From Teredinibacter turnerae T7901 (GTDB taxonomy: Bacteria; Pseudomonadota; Gammaproteobacteria; Pseudomonadales; Cellvibrionaceae): a stretch of DNA of 64,000 nt. This document shows positions 27,641-36,766 of the stretch, in pieces. The notes beneath the pieces are model-generated. The model was not told the origin of the DNA. It was given only the letters and a program-made list of their open reading frames with translations, and did not search any database. Location of the stretch: assembly GCF_000023025.1 (NCBI RefSeq), contig NC_012997.1, positions 44,763 through 108,762 of the forward strand. The letters run 5' to 3'. Numbering within the stretch: position 1 is the stretch's first letter; each line of letters begins with the position of its first letter. The position numbers were made by a program, and so were the translations under genes.

Positions 27641-28213
27641 ATGGATGGTTATTTATCGATGAAAAACGTATTTGATCCATTGTTACATTGGGGGAGGTAT
27701 GGTGAAATCATTAATGAAATGGGTACCAAATTAATTGGATTTGCACCCCACATTGCGCCGAAGGCATATATAAACGTTATTTATGCGCCTCTAAAAGACG
27801 CCGGTATTGTGGAGTTGGAAAATCGATTAGAACGAGGCCTTCCAGTCCAATATAAAAAATTTTTGACTTGTTCTAATGGGTTAATGATTTTTTCGGGTAG
27901 TATGAGAGTGTTTGGGCTGGTTCCGTTATCACGTACAGCCGATATACATATTTATAATTACCCTTCAAACGTAATAGTTCCTAATGAAAGCGCACGGATT
28001 AAAGGGATAATTGATAGTGATTTTGTTGTGGGTTACTATGCTGAGGATGGTTCCTATGCGGTCATTGATGGAAATGGAGGAGTGTTTCGTATATTGCCGC
28101 AAAGCAACGACATTGATAGAGAAAAATGGGCAAGCTTTAATGATTGGCTATCCTCTGAGATATTGAGATTGGATAAGTCGTATACAGAAAATAATGCGGC
28201 CCACTTCAATTAA
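27641..28213 (+). CDS. SMI1/KNR4 (SUKH) family protein, candidate immunity protein
   Basis: A 190-residue protein. The segment VELENRLERGLPVQYKKFLTCSNGLMIFSG is the classic SUKH start (helix, LPxxYxxFL, NGG/NGL), and the C-terminal half has the usual short strands ending with a WASFNDWLSSEI helix. SUKH proteins commonly neutralise nuclease or polymorphic toxins. No toxin gene with a matching domain is adjacent; a transposase remnant lies just upstream. An internal ATG at 27659 is a possible alternative start. It is AT-rich relative to the core genes. Confidence 0.72.
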   Translation: MDGYLSMKNVFDPLLHWGRYGEIINEMGTKLIGFAPHIAPKAYINVIYAPLKDAGIVELENRLERGLPVQYKKFLTCSNGLMIFSGSMRVFGLVPLSRTADIHIYNYPSNVIVPNESARIKGIIDSDFVVGYYAEDGSYAVIDGNGGVFRILPQSNDIDREKWASFNDWLSSEILRLDKSYTENNAAHFN

Positions 28214-28389
28214 TAAAGTGCAGCCCCAATTAACAGTTGAGATATTTTATTCCTTAGCTGCAGAGAGCCCCGGCCAGAGATGAGTCAATCAAGGAGAGAA
28301 TCAGAGGGACAGGAGAAAAAATGACATCCAAACTATTGACACTATAAAGTTTAAATTAGATCCCTGGGCTAATACGACGGAGATCAGAC

Positions 28390-28575
28390 ATGATTAATGT
28401 TAGTAAGGGAAAGATAATTTTTTGGGTAGTATTTTTATGTATTGTGGGTTTGTTGATTGGTGATAAAGGTGGCGGTGGCTACGAAAAACTATATTGGGCC
28501 TGTGGTGGAGCAATATTAGGTGTAGCAATTAGTTTTTTATTTAGCAAGCGCATTAAAAAAGTAGAAACTGATTAA
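28390..28575 (+). CDS. Small two-helix membrane protein
   Basis: A 61-residue protein with two hydrophobic segments (about 9-24 and 34-52), a GDKGGGGYEK turn between them and a basic tail. A 14-bp-stem terminator follows. No family recognised. It could be an immunity or holin-like small protein, but nothing proves this. Confidence 0.55.
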   Translation: MINVSKGKIIFWVVFLCIVGLLIGDKGGGGYEKLYWACGGAILGVAISFLFSKRIKKVETD

Positions 28576-28580
28576 ATGAA

Positions 28581-28616
28581 TCAAATAGGCACTCGCTGAG
28601 TGCCTATTTGATTTTT
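28581..28616 (+). terminator. Strong intrinsic terminator
   Basis: A perfect 14-bp stem: TCAAATAGGCACTC (28581-28594) pairs with 28598-28611 across a GCT loop, followed by TTTTT. It ends the small membrane-protein transcript and lies next to the convergent SymE-like stop. Confidence 0.93.
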
Positions 28617-28776
28617 ACCGTTCGCTGGTGAGCACCAAATACCCGTCCATAACCCTGACCTTCACAGGCGAATCAATCTCAACTCCCGCTTTGATTAACC
28701 AATGGCCTTTGAGGTTAATCTCACCAATGGGTGTCCGTTGGTGGCGGTTCTTAAAATAAAAAAATAAGTAGGACAT
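28615..28776 (-). CDS. SymE-like type I toxin, N-terminally truncated
   Basis: About 53 residues. The core TPIGEINLKGHWLIKAGVEI plus VKVRVMDGYLVLTSE matches the C-terminal domain of SymE toxins (LKGxWLxxAGF, VxVxVxxGxLVI). The first residues (MSYLFFYFKN) are read from the TAGGACATCC repeat: its GGATGTCC on the minus strand supplies an ATG at 28774-28776, and a further upstream repeat offers another at 28809. The native N-terminus seems lost by the insertion or recombination. It is probably non-functional or a hybrid. SymE is an SOS-induced endoribonuclease-like toxin in E. coli. Confidence 0.7.
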   Translation of the reverse strand: MSYLFFYFKNRHQRTPIGEINLKGHWLIKAGVEIDSPVKVRVMDGYLVLTSER

Positions 28777-28822
28777 CCAGTGCGCCGGGACAAGAAATAA
28801 ATAGGACATCCAAACTATTGAC
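28769..28822 (+). repeat. Paired TAGGACATCC repeats, copies 3 and 4
   Basis: TAGGACATCCAG at 28769-28780 and TAGGACATCCAAACTATTG at 28802-28820, both preceded by an A-rich ATAA(A/G) run. The second merges into the 5' flank of the second transposase remnant. They look like element ends left by repeated insertion. Confidence 0.65.
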
Positions 28823-28854
28823 TGATATTTTAAATATCCCTAACACCAGCAACC

Positions 28855-29598
28855 ATCACCACAAGGAGAAAAACCCAAGTCTGCCTCGATGAAACTCCGT
28901 TCTATCACTGTTATGTGCGGCGCGAGCGGCTGTTTGATATTGGCTGGTTTATGCGCAGGGTTAACGAAACGATCGCGCGCATGGCCAATGCGGAAGAAAA
29001 TTGTAAAGGCCGTTTCTGGGAAGGCCGAGATAAAAGTCAGGCGCTGTTGGACGAGGCTGCATTACTCAGTTGTATGGCGTACGTGGATTTAAACCCGGTG
29101 CGCGCAGGAATGGAAGAAAGCCTGGATACCAGCGATTTTACATCCATTCAGCAGCGCTTAGCTGAGTTTGCCGGCAAAAAACGACAACTTAAAAAACATC
29201 CGGAACTGGCCGAGCGCACCGAAAAACAAGTGCGCTTAAAAGCGGATTTAAAACTGGATAAACAGCCAGAAGCGCCGCTGATGGTATTCGACGGGTCCAG
29301 CCATACGGATATTCATGTCGCCTTGCCCTTTACCGATCAGGATTATTTGCGCTTAGTGGATGAAACCGGCCGGGTTTTACGTGCAGATAAGCGCGGTGGC
29401 ATATCCGATACCATTAAACCCACCATCGAGCGCTTTGGTATAGATCCAAAAAACCGGCTCGAACACGTGCAGAATTTCTCCCGCAGCTACGGCCGCTGTG
29501 CCGGGCATGTTGTACGCATGCGTGCGTATGTGGAGCGCTACGGTTTGCGTGCTGCCAAAGGGGTGGGTATTTCCAAAGCGATGTACCGGGCTGCGTGA
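28855..29598 (+). pseudogene. Y1/REP-associated transposase remnant (internal deletion)
   Basis: The reading frame is open from an ATC at 28855 that aligns with the ATG of the first remnant (ATG to ATC). It encodes TRRKTQVCLDETPFYHCYVR and then jumps straight to RERLFDIGWFMRRVNE, so the middle part with the HUH motif is missing in frame. The rest is intact: GRFWEGRDKSQALLDEAAL, AYVDLNPVRAGM and a long C-terminal part to RAAKGVGISKAMY. A start is possible only at internal GTG/ATG codons. It complements the first remnant, which has HUH but no YVDLNP. Confidence 0.78.
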
Positions 29599-29793
29599 GC
29601 GCGGTTATCGTTTAAACATTCGCTTGGCGGGCGAGTAATCGAACAGGGTTAACCCTTAGCTCGAGCAACTTAAAGCCGCCCCTTCTTCACTGCATTACCC
29701 TCTGTATTAGCAGGCTAAAGCCCCATTTCCCCACATTCCACTGCAAACTCCGTTAAAATCCCTCTCCCACAGCCACAAGCCCTGGATTGTTCT

Positions 29794-32520
29794 ATGAGTA
29801 CCAAACCGCTGATTCTGGTCGACGGATCGTCGTACCTTTACCGTGCTTTTCACGCTTTGCCGCCATTGACCACGTCTAAGGGGCAGCCGACCGGAGCAAT
29901 TAAAGGGGTGGTGAATATGTTGCGGCGGTTGGAGAAGGATTATCCGGAGAGCCCGATTGCGGTTGTATTCGATGCCAAGGGCAAGACCTTTCGCGACGAT
30001 ATGTATAAAGACTACAAAGCCAATCGCCCCCCGATGCCGGACGATTTGCGCAGTCAGGTTGAGCCCCTACACGAATTGATTCGCGCTATGGGTTTGCCGC
30101 TATTGATTGTGGAAGGGGTGGAAGCCGACGATGTGATCGGGACCCTCGCCCGTGAAGGCACCGAGAAAGGCTTGCCGGTGGTGGTATCCACGGGAGATAA
30201 GGACATGGCGCAGCTGGTCAACGAACATATCACCTTGGTGAACACCATGACCGATACGGTGATGGATATTGAGGGCGTGAAGGCCAAGTTCGGTATTCCG
30301 CCAGAACTCATCATCGACTATCTGGCGTTGATGGGCGACAAGGTTGACAACATTCCAGGTGTGCCGGGCGTTGGCGAAAAAACCGCACTGGCACTGTTGC
30401 AAAACCTGGGTGGCCTGAACGATATCTACACGCGCCTGGATGAGATCGCCTCGCTGAGCTTTCGCGGCAGTAAATCCATGGCGAAGAAGCTGGAAGAGAA
30501 CCGGGACAACGCGTATCTCTCCTACGAACTGGCGACCATCAAAACGGATGTACCCCTGGAGTTGCCCATCGAGGAGCTAAAACCGGCGCCGGCAGACAAA
30601 GCCGGGCTGATGAACTGGTACCAGGAACTGGAGTTCAAAGGCTGGATTGCCGAGCTGGAAAATGCCCCGGCGGACGATGATGGTCACGCAGTACCGGAAG
30701 CGGTTGCGCTGGAAACCGAATATGACGTTGTGCTGGATGAGAGCGCCTTTGAGGCCTGGCTGGAAAAACTCCAGGCCGCAGCGCTGTTTGCATTCGATAC
30801 CGAGACCACCAGCCTAAATTATATGGACGCCGAAATTGTCGGTGTATCGTTTGCGGTTGAGCCGGGTAAGGCGGCTTATGTGCCGGTTGCGCACGATTAC
30901 CTCGGCGCGCCGGAGCAGCTGAGCCGCGAGCATGTGTTAGCTCGCCTCAAACCATTGCTGGAAAACGACGGCCTTAAAAAAGTTGGGCAAAATCTTAAAT
31001 ACGACGCGAACGTGTTGGCAAATTACGATATCGCGCTTAAAGGTATTGCCTACGACACCATGCTTGAATCCTACGTGCACAACAGTACCGGCAGTCGCCA
31101 CGATATGGATACCCTGGCGGAGCTGCACCTGGGGCACAAAACCATTCACTTTGAAGATATCGCAGGTAAGGGCGCAAAGCAGCTGACCTTTAACCAGATT
31201 AAGCTGGAGGAAGCGGGGCCCTACGCGGCGGAGGATGCGGACATTACCCTGCGCCTGCATCAGGCCCTCTGGCCAAAAGTGGCGGAAGCCGAGGGTCTGA
31301 AAACCGTGTTCAACGATGTTGAGCTGCCGCTGGTATCCATTCTTTCCCGCATCGAGCGCAATGGCGCTTTGCTGGATACCAAGCTCCTGGGCGAATTGAG
31401 CCTGCAGCACGGGGCGTCCATTGTGAAGCTGGAAAAAGAAGCGTATGAGCTGGCGGGAGAAGAATTTAACCTGGGTTCGCCCAAACAACTGGCGACGATT
31501 CTGTTTGAAAAAATGAATCTGCCGGTGGTGAAAAAAACCGCGAAAGGTGCGCCGTCCACCAACGAAGAAGTGATGCAGGAGCTGGCGCTGGACTACCCGT
31601 TGCCATCGGTGATTCTGCAGCACCGCAGTCTGTCGAAACTGAAAAGCACCTACACCGACAAGCTGCCAACAATGGTGAACAAAAAAACCGGGCGTGTGCA
31701 CACCTCCTATCACCAGGCGGTGGCCGCAACTGGACGGCTTTCTTCGAGCGACCCGAATTTACAGAATATTCCCATTAAAACGGACGAGGGGCGCCGCATC
31801 CGACAGGCGTTTATCGCCCCGGCGGGTTACAAAATGGTTGCGGCGGATTACTCCCAGATCGAGCTGCGGATTATGGCGCATCTGTCGAACGACCCTGGCC
31901 TGCAAAAAGCCTTTGCGGAAGGCCTGGATGTCCACAAAAGCACCGCTGCTGAGGTATTTGGTACCGCGCTGGAAAATGTGTCCAGCGAGCAGCGCCGCAG
32001 TGCCAAGGCGATTAACTTCGGCTTGATTTACGGGATGAGCGCCTTTGGCCTCGCCCGCCAGTTGCGCATTGGCCGCAACGATGCCCAAACCTATATCGAC
32101 ACCTACTTTGAACGCTATCCTGGGGTAGCGGAATACATGGCAAATATCCGCAAATCGGCCGCGGAAAAGGGCTATGTGGAAACCCTGTTGGGGCGCAGGC
32201 TGTATTTGCCGGAAATCAATTCCAGCAACGGAATGCGCCGCCAGGCGGCCGAGCGGGTTGCTATTAACGCGCCTATGCAGGGCACCGCAGCAGATATTAT
32301 TAAACGCGCTATGATCGATGTAGACGCCTGGTTGCAAACCGAGCAGATCGATGCGCGCATAATCATGCAGGTGCACGATGAACTGGTACTTGAAGTCGCG
32401 GCCGCTGATGCGGAGGCGATTTCGGCAAAACTTTGCGACATCATGTCGAGCGCTGTGGTGCTGAGTGTGCCCTTGCTGGTGGAAGCCGGTATTGGTGATA
32501 ACTGGGACCAGGCTCACTAA
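29794..32520 (+). CDS. polA: DNA polymerase I
   Basis: A 908-residue three-domain enzyme for Okazaki-fragment processing and repair. The N-terminal 5'-nuclease (about 1-290) has [26 protein letters not shown] and [11 protein letters not shown]. The proofreading 3'-5' exonuclease has FDTETTSLN at about 335. The polymerase domain has motif [15 protein letters not shown] (about 685), the O-helix [17 protein letters not shown] and motif [10 protein letters not shown] (about 859). It has its own terminator at 32555. Confidence 0.98.
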   Translation: MSTKPLILVDGSSYLYRAFHALPPLTTSKGQPTGAIKGVVNMLRRLEKDYPESPIAVVFDAKGKTFRDDMYKDYKANRPPMPDDLRSQVEPLHELIRAMGLPLLIVEGVEADDVIGTLAREGTEKGLPVVVSTGDKDMAQLVNEHITLVNTMTDTVMDIEGVKAKFGIPPELIIDYLALMGDKVDNIPGVPGVGEKTALALLQNLGGLNDIYTRLDEIASLSFRGSKSMAKKLEENRDNAYLSYELATIKTDVPLELPIEELKPAPADKAGLMNWYQELEFKGWIAELENAPADDDGHAVPEAVALETEYDVVLDESAFEAWLEKLQAAALFAFDTETTSLNYMDAEIVGVSFAVEPGKAAYVPVAHDYLGAPEQLSREHVLARLKPLLENDGLKKVGQNLKYDANVLANYDIALKGIAYDTMLESYVHNSTGSRHDMDTLAELHLGHKTIHFEDIAGKGAKQLTFNQIKLEEAGPYAAEDADITLRLHQALWPKVAEAEGLKTVFNDVELPLVSILSRIERNGALLDTKLLGELSLQHGASIVKLEKEAYELAGEEFNLGSPKQLATILFEKMNLPVVKKTAKGAPSTNEEVMQELALDYPLPSVILQHRSLSKLKSTYTDKLPTMVNKKTGRVHTSYHQAVAATGRLSSSDPNLQNIPIKTDEGRRIRQAFIAPAGYKMVAADYSQIELRIMAHLSNDPGLQKAFAEGLDVHKSTAAEVFGTALENVSSEQRRSAKAINFGLIYGMSAFGLARQLRIGRNDAQTYIDTYFERYPGVAEYMANIRKSAAEKGYVETLLGRRLYLPEINSSNGMRRQAAERVAINAPMQGTAADIIKRAMIDVDAWLQTEQIDARIIMQVHDELVLEVAAADAEAISAKLCDIMSSAVVLSVPLLVEAGIGDNWDQAH

Positions 32521-32554
32521 GTTCGCCAGTAAATATTTTTATAACACAGCTTTG

Positions 32555-32578
32555 AGCCGGGCCTTGTGCCCGGTTTTT
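32555..32578 (+). terminator. Terminator after polA
   Basis: CCGGGC (32557-32562) pairs with GCCCGG (32568-32573) across a 5-nt loop, then TTTTT. Confidence 0.9.
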
Positions 32579-32598
32579 ACATTTTTGAGGTTAATACC

Positions 32599-32934
32599 AT
32601 GTCTGATTTACCCAATTGCCCGGCCTGCAACTCGGAGTACACCTACGAAGATGGCGCCAACCTGATGTGCCCGGAATGCGGCCACGAATGGAACCCCGCA
32701 GACGCCGGTGACAGCGATGAAAAAGTGATCAAAGATTCTAACGGCAACCCTCTCGCTGATGGCGATACCGTCACGGTGATCAAGGATCTTAAAGTCAAAG
32801 GCAGCTCGCTGGTGGTTAAAGTGGGCACCAAGGTTAAAAATATCCGCCTGGTGGACGGTGACCACGATATCGACTGCAAAATCGACGGTATTGGGGCCAT
32901 GAAGCTGAAATCGGAATTTGTGAAGAAAGTCTGA
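32599..32934 (+). CDS. yjdM: YjdM/PhnA-like zinc-ribbon protein
   Basis: A 111-residue cytoplasmic protein of the YjdM (historically PhnA) family. A zinc ribbon at the N-terminus ([12 protein letters not shown], then CPECGHEW) precedes the conserved [26 protein letters not shown] segment and a small beta-barrel ending [11 protein letters not shown]. Despite the old name, no direct role in phosphonate use is shown. The ATG at 32599 has GAGG upstream. It is monocistronic, between two terminators. Confidence 0.93.
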   Translation: MSDLPNCPACNSEYTYEDGANLMCPECGHEWNPADAGDSDEKVIKDSNGNPLADGDTVTVIKDLKVKGSSLVVKVGTKVKNIRLVDGDHDIDCKIDGIGAMKLKSEFVKKV

Positions 32935-32948
32935 TCCGTACTTTTCAG

Positions 32949-32978
32949 AGGGTTTGATAGCGAAATCAAACCCTTTGT
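32949..32978 (+). terminator. Terminator after yjdM
   Basis: AGGGTTTGAT (32949-32958) pairs perfectly with ATCAAACCCT (32965-32974) across a 6-nt loop, followed by TTTGTT. Confidence 0.85.
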
Positions 32979-33338
32979 TCGATCCAATCAAATTATGACT
33001 CCAAAATTCATGAGATCCTCACCGCTGATTGGCAGTGACGGAGGGCTCACGAAGCTTCCAAGGGTAACTGAAATGCGCAATTTATGTGCGTTCTGAATCC
33101 TTACCTGCCACTTCTGTTCTAAGGCACTAAGTGCTCACTCGCCGCGAAAGCCACACAGAATGGTTCGATTGGGGACTGAGTTGAAATGTTTGTAATGCGT
33201 GGGCAACCTAAGCCCGGATTTTGCTTCGAACTCACCTGTGAAAGAAGTACTCATAGGCCGCTTTGAGTAGCATTACAACACCAGCCACTTAAAGCGATAA
33301 AAACGCCAGAAATTCAAAGCACCATGGAGAGTACGCCC
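32979..33338. other. Intergenic region, no gene seen
   Basis: About 360 bp without a credible reading frame or strong structure. The promoter of the GST gene should lie here. Confidence 0.4.
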
Positions 33339-34010
33339 GTGAAACTCGTGATTGGAAATAAAAATTACTCCAGCTGGTCCCTGCGGCCCTGGTTGCTGTT
33401 GCGGCATTTTTCACTGCCGTTTGATGAACTGCCCATTTCGTTGGGGGAAACACAATTGTCGGAACACCTGCGCCAGTTTTCACCTTCAGCGCGAGTGCCC
33501 GTACTGGTCGACGGCCACACCACCGTGTGGGACAGCCTGGCTATTTGTGAATACATTAACGAGCAATACCTGGAAGGCCGGGGCTGGCCGCGACCGGCGG
33601 CCGCCCGGGCGAAAGCGCGCGCGGTAGTCGCCGAAATGCATGCAGGCTTTGCCGCGTTGCGCAGCGAAATGCCAATGAACTGCCGGGCGTTGCGACGGGT
33701 AGAATTGTCGGATGCCGCCAAGCGGGACATAGCGCGCATTGATGAAATATGGTCGCAAACGCAGCACCAGGAATTAGGCAGTTGGTTATTTGGCAGCTTC
33801 AGTATTGCCGATTGCTTCTTCGCGCCGGTGGCGTTTCGTATCCAGACTTACGGCGTTCACCTCTCGCAACCTGCCAGCGAATACTGCGAGCACCTGTTGA
33901 ATCACAACGGCATGCGAGCCTGGAAAGCGGCTGCGTTGGAAGAAAAAGAAATAGTCCTCGATGACGAAGTGGGAGAGGATATTCTTCCCTCGATTAAAGC
34001 CTGTAGCTAA
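33339..34010 (+). CDS. Glutathione S-transferase family protein
   Basis: About 223 residues. The thioredoxin-like N-terminus KLVIGNKNYSSWSLRPWLLL carries the Ser-rich active-site loop of the bacterial GST subgroup with NKNYSSWS. It is followed by RVPVLVDGHTTVWDSLAICEYI (cis-Pro and substrate loop) and a helical C-domain (WLFGSFSIADCFFAPVAFR). The GTG at 33339 has GGAG at 33326-33329; the ATG at 33324 overlaps that site and is less likely. The substrate is unknown. Confidence 0.9.
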   Translation: MKLVIGNKNYSSWSLRPWLLLRHFSLPFDELPISLGETQLSEHLRQFSPSARVPVLVDGHTTVWDSLAICEYINEQYLEGRGWPRPAAARAKARAVVAEMHAGFAALRSEMPMNCRALRRVELSDAAKRDIARIDEIWSQTQHQELGSWLFGSFSIADCFFAPVAFRIQTYGVHLSQPASEYCEHLLNHNGMRAWKAAALEEKEIVLDDEVGEDILPSIKACS

Positions 34011-34270
34011 GGTTTTTAGTGCGTTGTATCTTTCCTCCGCAGCCGGTTATAGACCGATCTGTATGCTAGCGGTGTGGAGCCTGTCCGGCTAACACCGCTC
34101 AACCCAGATGCTAACGAATTAATTGCTGTATTTTTTAGAAATTTTGCGACTTTTGTGTGCCGATTTCGCTGCATCGGTACGATATAATTGCGCCGAGTGC
34201 GCCAGATGGTAGCGGCGTTAATGTGATTCGCGGCTTGTACAAGCGCCTATAAAAATAACGGGACAACTCA

Positions 34271-34546
34271 GTGAATCAGCAGCAACGTGACAAACTCGAA
34301 AAAATCATCGCCCTGGGCAAATGGCCGTTCGTACTTCGCGTCGGCGTGTTGAGTTGGGGGTTTTCCACCGCAGTTCTGTACTGCATCATCAGTTTATTCA
34401 GCCACGGTCAGCTTTCATTCGCTGCGGCGCTCGCGACTTTTGCGGTGTGTTCTGCGCTGGGAGCGCTTTGGGGTGGCTATCTCTGGCATCGCAGCAGTTC
34501 CCGCTGGACATTGTTAATCCGTGAAATGATCGAGCAGGAGCACTAG
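34271..34546 (+). CDS. Small membrane protein, unknown function
   Basis: A 91-residue protein with two hydrophobic helices (about 22-43 and 49-69) and charged ends. The start is a GTG at 34271 with GGGAC upstream. It is probably an inner-membrane protein; no family is recognised with certainty. Confidence 0.6.
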   Translation: MNQQQRDKLEKIIALGKWPFVLRVGVLSWGFSTAVLYCIISLFSHGQLSFAAALATFAVCSALGALWGGYLWHRSSSRWTLLIREMIEQEH

Positions 34547-34663
34547 TCTTACTCTCACGCTTTTCTCGAGCGTTCCGATGCGCTGAAGAGGTGTTCGCGG
34601 AGTAGAGAATCTTACAGAAGTAAGGAATGTTACGGTGGTGGTTTGAGGCTTTGAGCACGCGAG

Positions 34664-34932
34664 CTAGGGCCTGTTAACACTAATTCGATTCATTCTGTTG
34701 CGGCTAAAATTTCGCTATCAAGGCGTTTGGAGCGTAGTTTGGTTGTTCCAAATGAGCGACAAACAACGCTGAGAGCGGGATTTTAGCCGCAACCCGCAGG
34801 GCTGGGCCTGTATTTCCAGGCTGATGCGTTATTTTTCACTCGTTTAGCCCGCTAAACAACGCCAAAAATGCCTTTCATCCTGAAAATACAGGCTCCAGCA
34901 GAGCGAATTGAATTAGTGTTAACAGGCCCTAG
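34664..34932. mobile_element. MITE-like palindromic element (269 bp)
   Basis: The ends are near-perfect inverted repeats: the first 23 bases starting CTAGGGCCTGTTAACAC match the reverse complement of the last 23, with further similarity inward. If TA is the target duplication, the element proper is GGGCC...GGCCC at 34667-34929, which would suit IS630/Tc1-type mobilisation. Two internal hairpins (about 34697-34792, arms GTTGCGGCTAAAAT and its complement; about 34807-34892, arms GCCTGTATTT and its near complement) give a three-arm fold. No protein is encoded. Confidence 0.8.
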
Positions 34933-35059
34933 GTAATCGCAACAGCGCGCAGCTGGATTCAGGTGGTAGTCCAGTCATTCTGGTTAAGCCGTTGAGTCCC
35001 CGGTTGTTGTGGCCCGCTGTGCGTGTCTAGGCAGCAGCGAGCGCGAGTCTTCGGCAGGG

Positions 35060-35554
35060 TTATTTCAGCAAGCCCTGTTTGCGCCATTTGGTCAAAATCT
35101 TACCTACATCCTTGCCGAGCGCCTTGGTGCAACGGCCGAGCACGTCACAACTGCCTTTAAAACCGGCACCGATGCCTCCGGATGAGTTGCGGTTGAGAGT
35201 GTGCGAGGCGACCTGCTTGCCATCTTTATATAACTCCATCGAAATGGTAACGCCTTTGGCGTGCCCCATCCACGCGTTACCGGCACTGACGGCATTGGTA
35301 ATTTCCAGCTTCAAATTGTATCCGGGGTTCGCGCTATTGAATTTATCGCTGAGCGCTACGGTAAAACCATTTTTTTCCGAGTACGATTTTGCGAATGCAC
35401 TGAGTTTACCGCCGAGGTCTGTGCATTCATTAACGATATTTGGTTGAATGATTTTTTCGTCGTAGTAGGGGGTTTCTTTAGCGATGTTAATGGTTTGGCC
35501 AACGGCAAACAGCGGCAGTGCAAGTATTACCCAAGCGAAGTGACGCAATTTCAT
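35060..35554 (-). CDS. Periplasmic protein, unknown function
   Basis: A 164-residue protein with a signal peptide (about 1-19, FAVGQ). It contains four or so Cys residues (NECTDLGG, GSCDVLGRCTKAL) and a KDGKQVASHTLNRNSSGG segment. It could be a DUF4410-type or similar periplasmic protein, but I do not recognise a motif. It lies 27 bp downstream of the TPR gene and is probably the last gene of that operon. Confidence 0.65.
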   Translation of the reverse strand: MKLRHFAWVILALPLFAVGQTINIAKETPYYDEKIIQPNIVNECTDLGGKLSAFAKSYSEKNGFTVALSDKFNSANPGYNLKLEITNAVSAGNAWMGHAKGVTISMELYKDGKQVASHTLNRNSSGGIGAGFKGSCDVLGRCTKALGKDVGKILTKWRKQGLLK

Positions 35555-35581
35555 GATGTTTCCTTGTTGTGTTGTAGAAAA

Positions 35582-36766
35582 TCAAAGGTTCTGCGCGGCC
35601 CAGCGCTGAAATGCGTCAGATGCGAGGAATCCTTCCAGTCCATCAATTTGTGCGAGCCCTTGGGCTGTCAATTCCGACCCGAACGCTTGCTGCAGAGCAT
35701 TTAGTACCAGTACCGCGTGATCGTATTTTTCGTAGTAGGCCAGCAGCAGTAAGGTCGTGTAAAACACCAGCGGCCTATCCCTGTGGCTATCAATTATTTT
35801 AGCTAATAATCGGTCCGCTTGGCGCGATTTTCCCAAATCATAGAGCAATTCCGCTTTTTGCAGTGAGAGCTGCGTTTCGCCGCCCAATTGTTTTTCTAAA
35901 CCTGTTAAGTAGCTCAGGGCCCGTTCGCTATCGCCCTGCTCAATGGTGTAGTTCAGTTTGAATAGCAGGAAGCGGTTTGCCGGGGCCTCTGCTACGAGGC
36001 GTTGGTACACTTCGGCCATTTGTGCTTTTGCCGAACGCAGCGCGAAGCCAAGCAGGGCGCTCTGGATGATGGATTCAGACCGGAAACGGGGGGCGAGTTT
36101 GTCGAACGCTCCGATGAGGTCATCTGGCTTGTTGCGCAGATAAGTCAGGAGTGCTCCGTGTTCGTCGCTGGGAGCCATCTGCGCGCGATGGCTGAAAGTA
36201 AGAGTGTCGGTGAAAGCGAGGCTTGCCCACTTGTCAGTGGAGTGGGTATACCAGTCAATCACTTGCCAGCGCTGGCGATGGGGGGCGATTTCGAACTCCA
36301 GAAAATCATATTTCCCGTTATCTGCATCCACCCGGTAGAGCAAAAACTGCCGCAGCCGGTATTTGCGCAAGCGAATAAATTCCCACTGCTGGCCAGCACT
36401 GAAGAGCTGATGGAATTGATTTTTTACCGCTGGGCGAAGCTGTGCCAGAACAGCTTGGATTTCGTGTGGCGGGAAGGGCTTGCCATCCGGCTGGCGCAAG
36501 TTCGCATCGAACTGCGCGCGCATCCGCGCGGCAAAATCGTCTACGCCTAGCCGCGCGAGCAAACCATCGGCGTCTTGCACATTCGCATAGTCTTGTATCT
36601 CGAGTGCGTAGCTGGTGAGACGGTCGCTAGCGGCGACAGTGTGGGCCTTTTCCCAGCGCAATTGTATCGGTTCTGCTGCTAGGGCAAGCTGGCTGAAAAA
36701 GGCGAGCCATAGCGTCAGCACTAGTCGCTGCTGTGGAGCGCAAGCCCCACGAAAACTTGAATTCAC
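35582..36766 (-). CDS. Secreted TPR-like protein
   Basis: A 394-residue protein with a signal peptide (hydrophobic segment about 15-31, LALAAEP). The N-terminal half has a DUF-like alpha/beta region with WQVIDWYTHSTDKW. The C-terminal half is helical with degenerate TPR-type repeats (AEVYQRLVAEAPAN, LLYDLGKSRQADRLLAKI). It overlaps the DUF3857 gene by 4 bp (ATGA), so it is translationally coupled. Confidence 0.75.
   Translation of the reverse strand: MNSSFRGACAPQQRLVLTLWLAFFSQLALAAEPIQLRWEKAHTVAASDRLTSYALEIQDYANVQDADGLLARLGVDDFAARMRAQFDANLRQPDGKPFPPHEIQAVLAQLRPAVKNQFHQLFSAGQQWEFIRLRKYRLRQFLLYRVDADNGKYDFLEFEIAPHRQRWQVIDWYTHSTDKWASLAFTDTLTFSHRAQMAPSDEHGALLTYLRNKPDDLIGAFDKLAPRFRSESIIQSALLGFALRSAKAQMAEVYQRLVAEAPANRFLLFKLNYTIEQGDSERALSYLTGLEKQLGGETQLSLQKAELLYDLGKSRQADRLLAKIIDSHRDRPLVFYTTLLLLAYYEKYDHAVLVLNALQQAFGSELTAQGLAQIDGLEGFLASDAFQRWAAQNL

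Noticed and set aside
27176..29598. One transposase gene split by insertion of the SUKH and membrane genes
   Set aside because: Both remnants have their own copy of the 5' flank and of the first 20 or so codons, so they are two separate copies, not two halves.
30937..31713. Open frame opposite polA
   Set aside because: A shadow of the strongly biased polA codons; no domain match.
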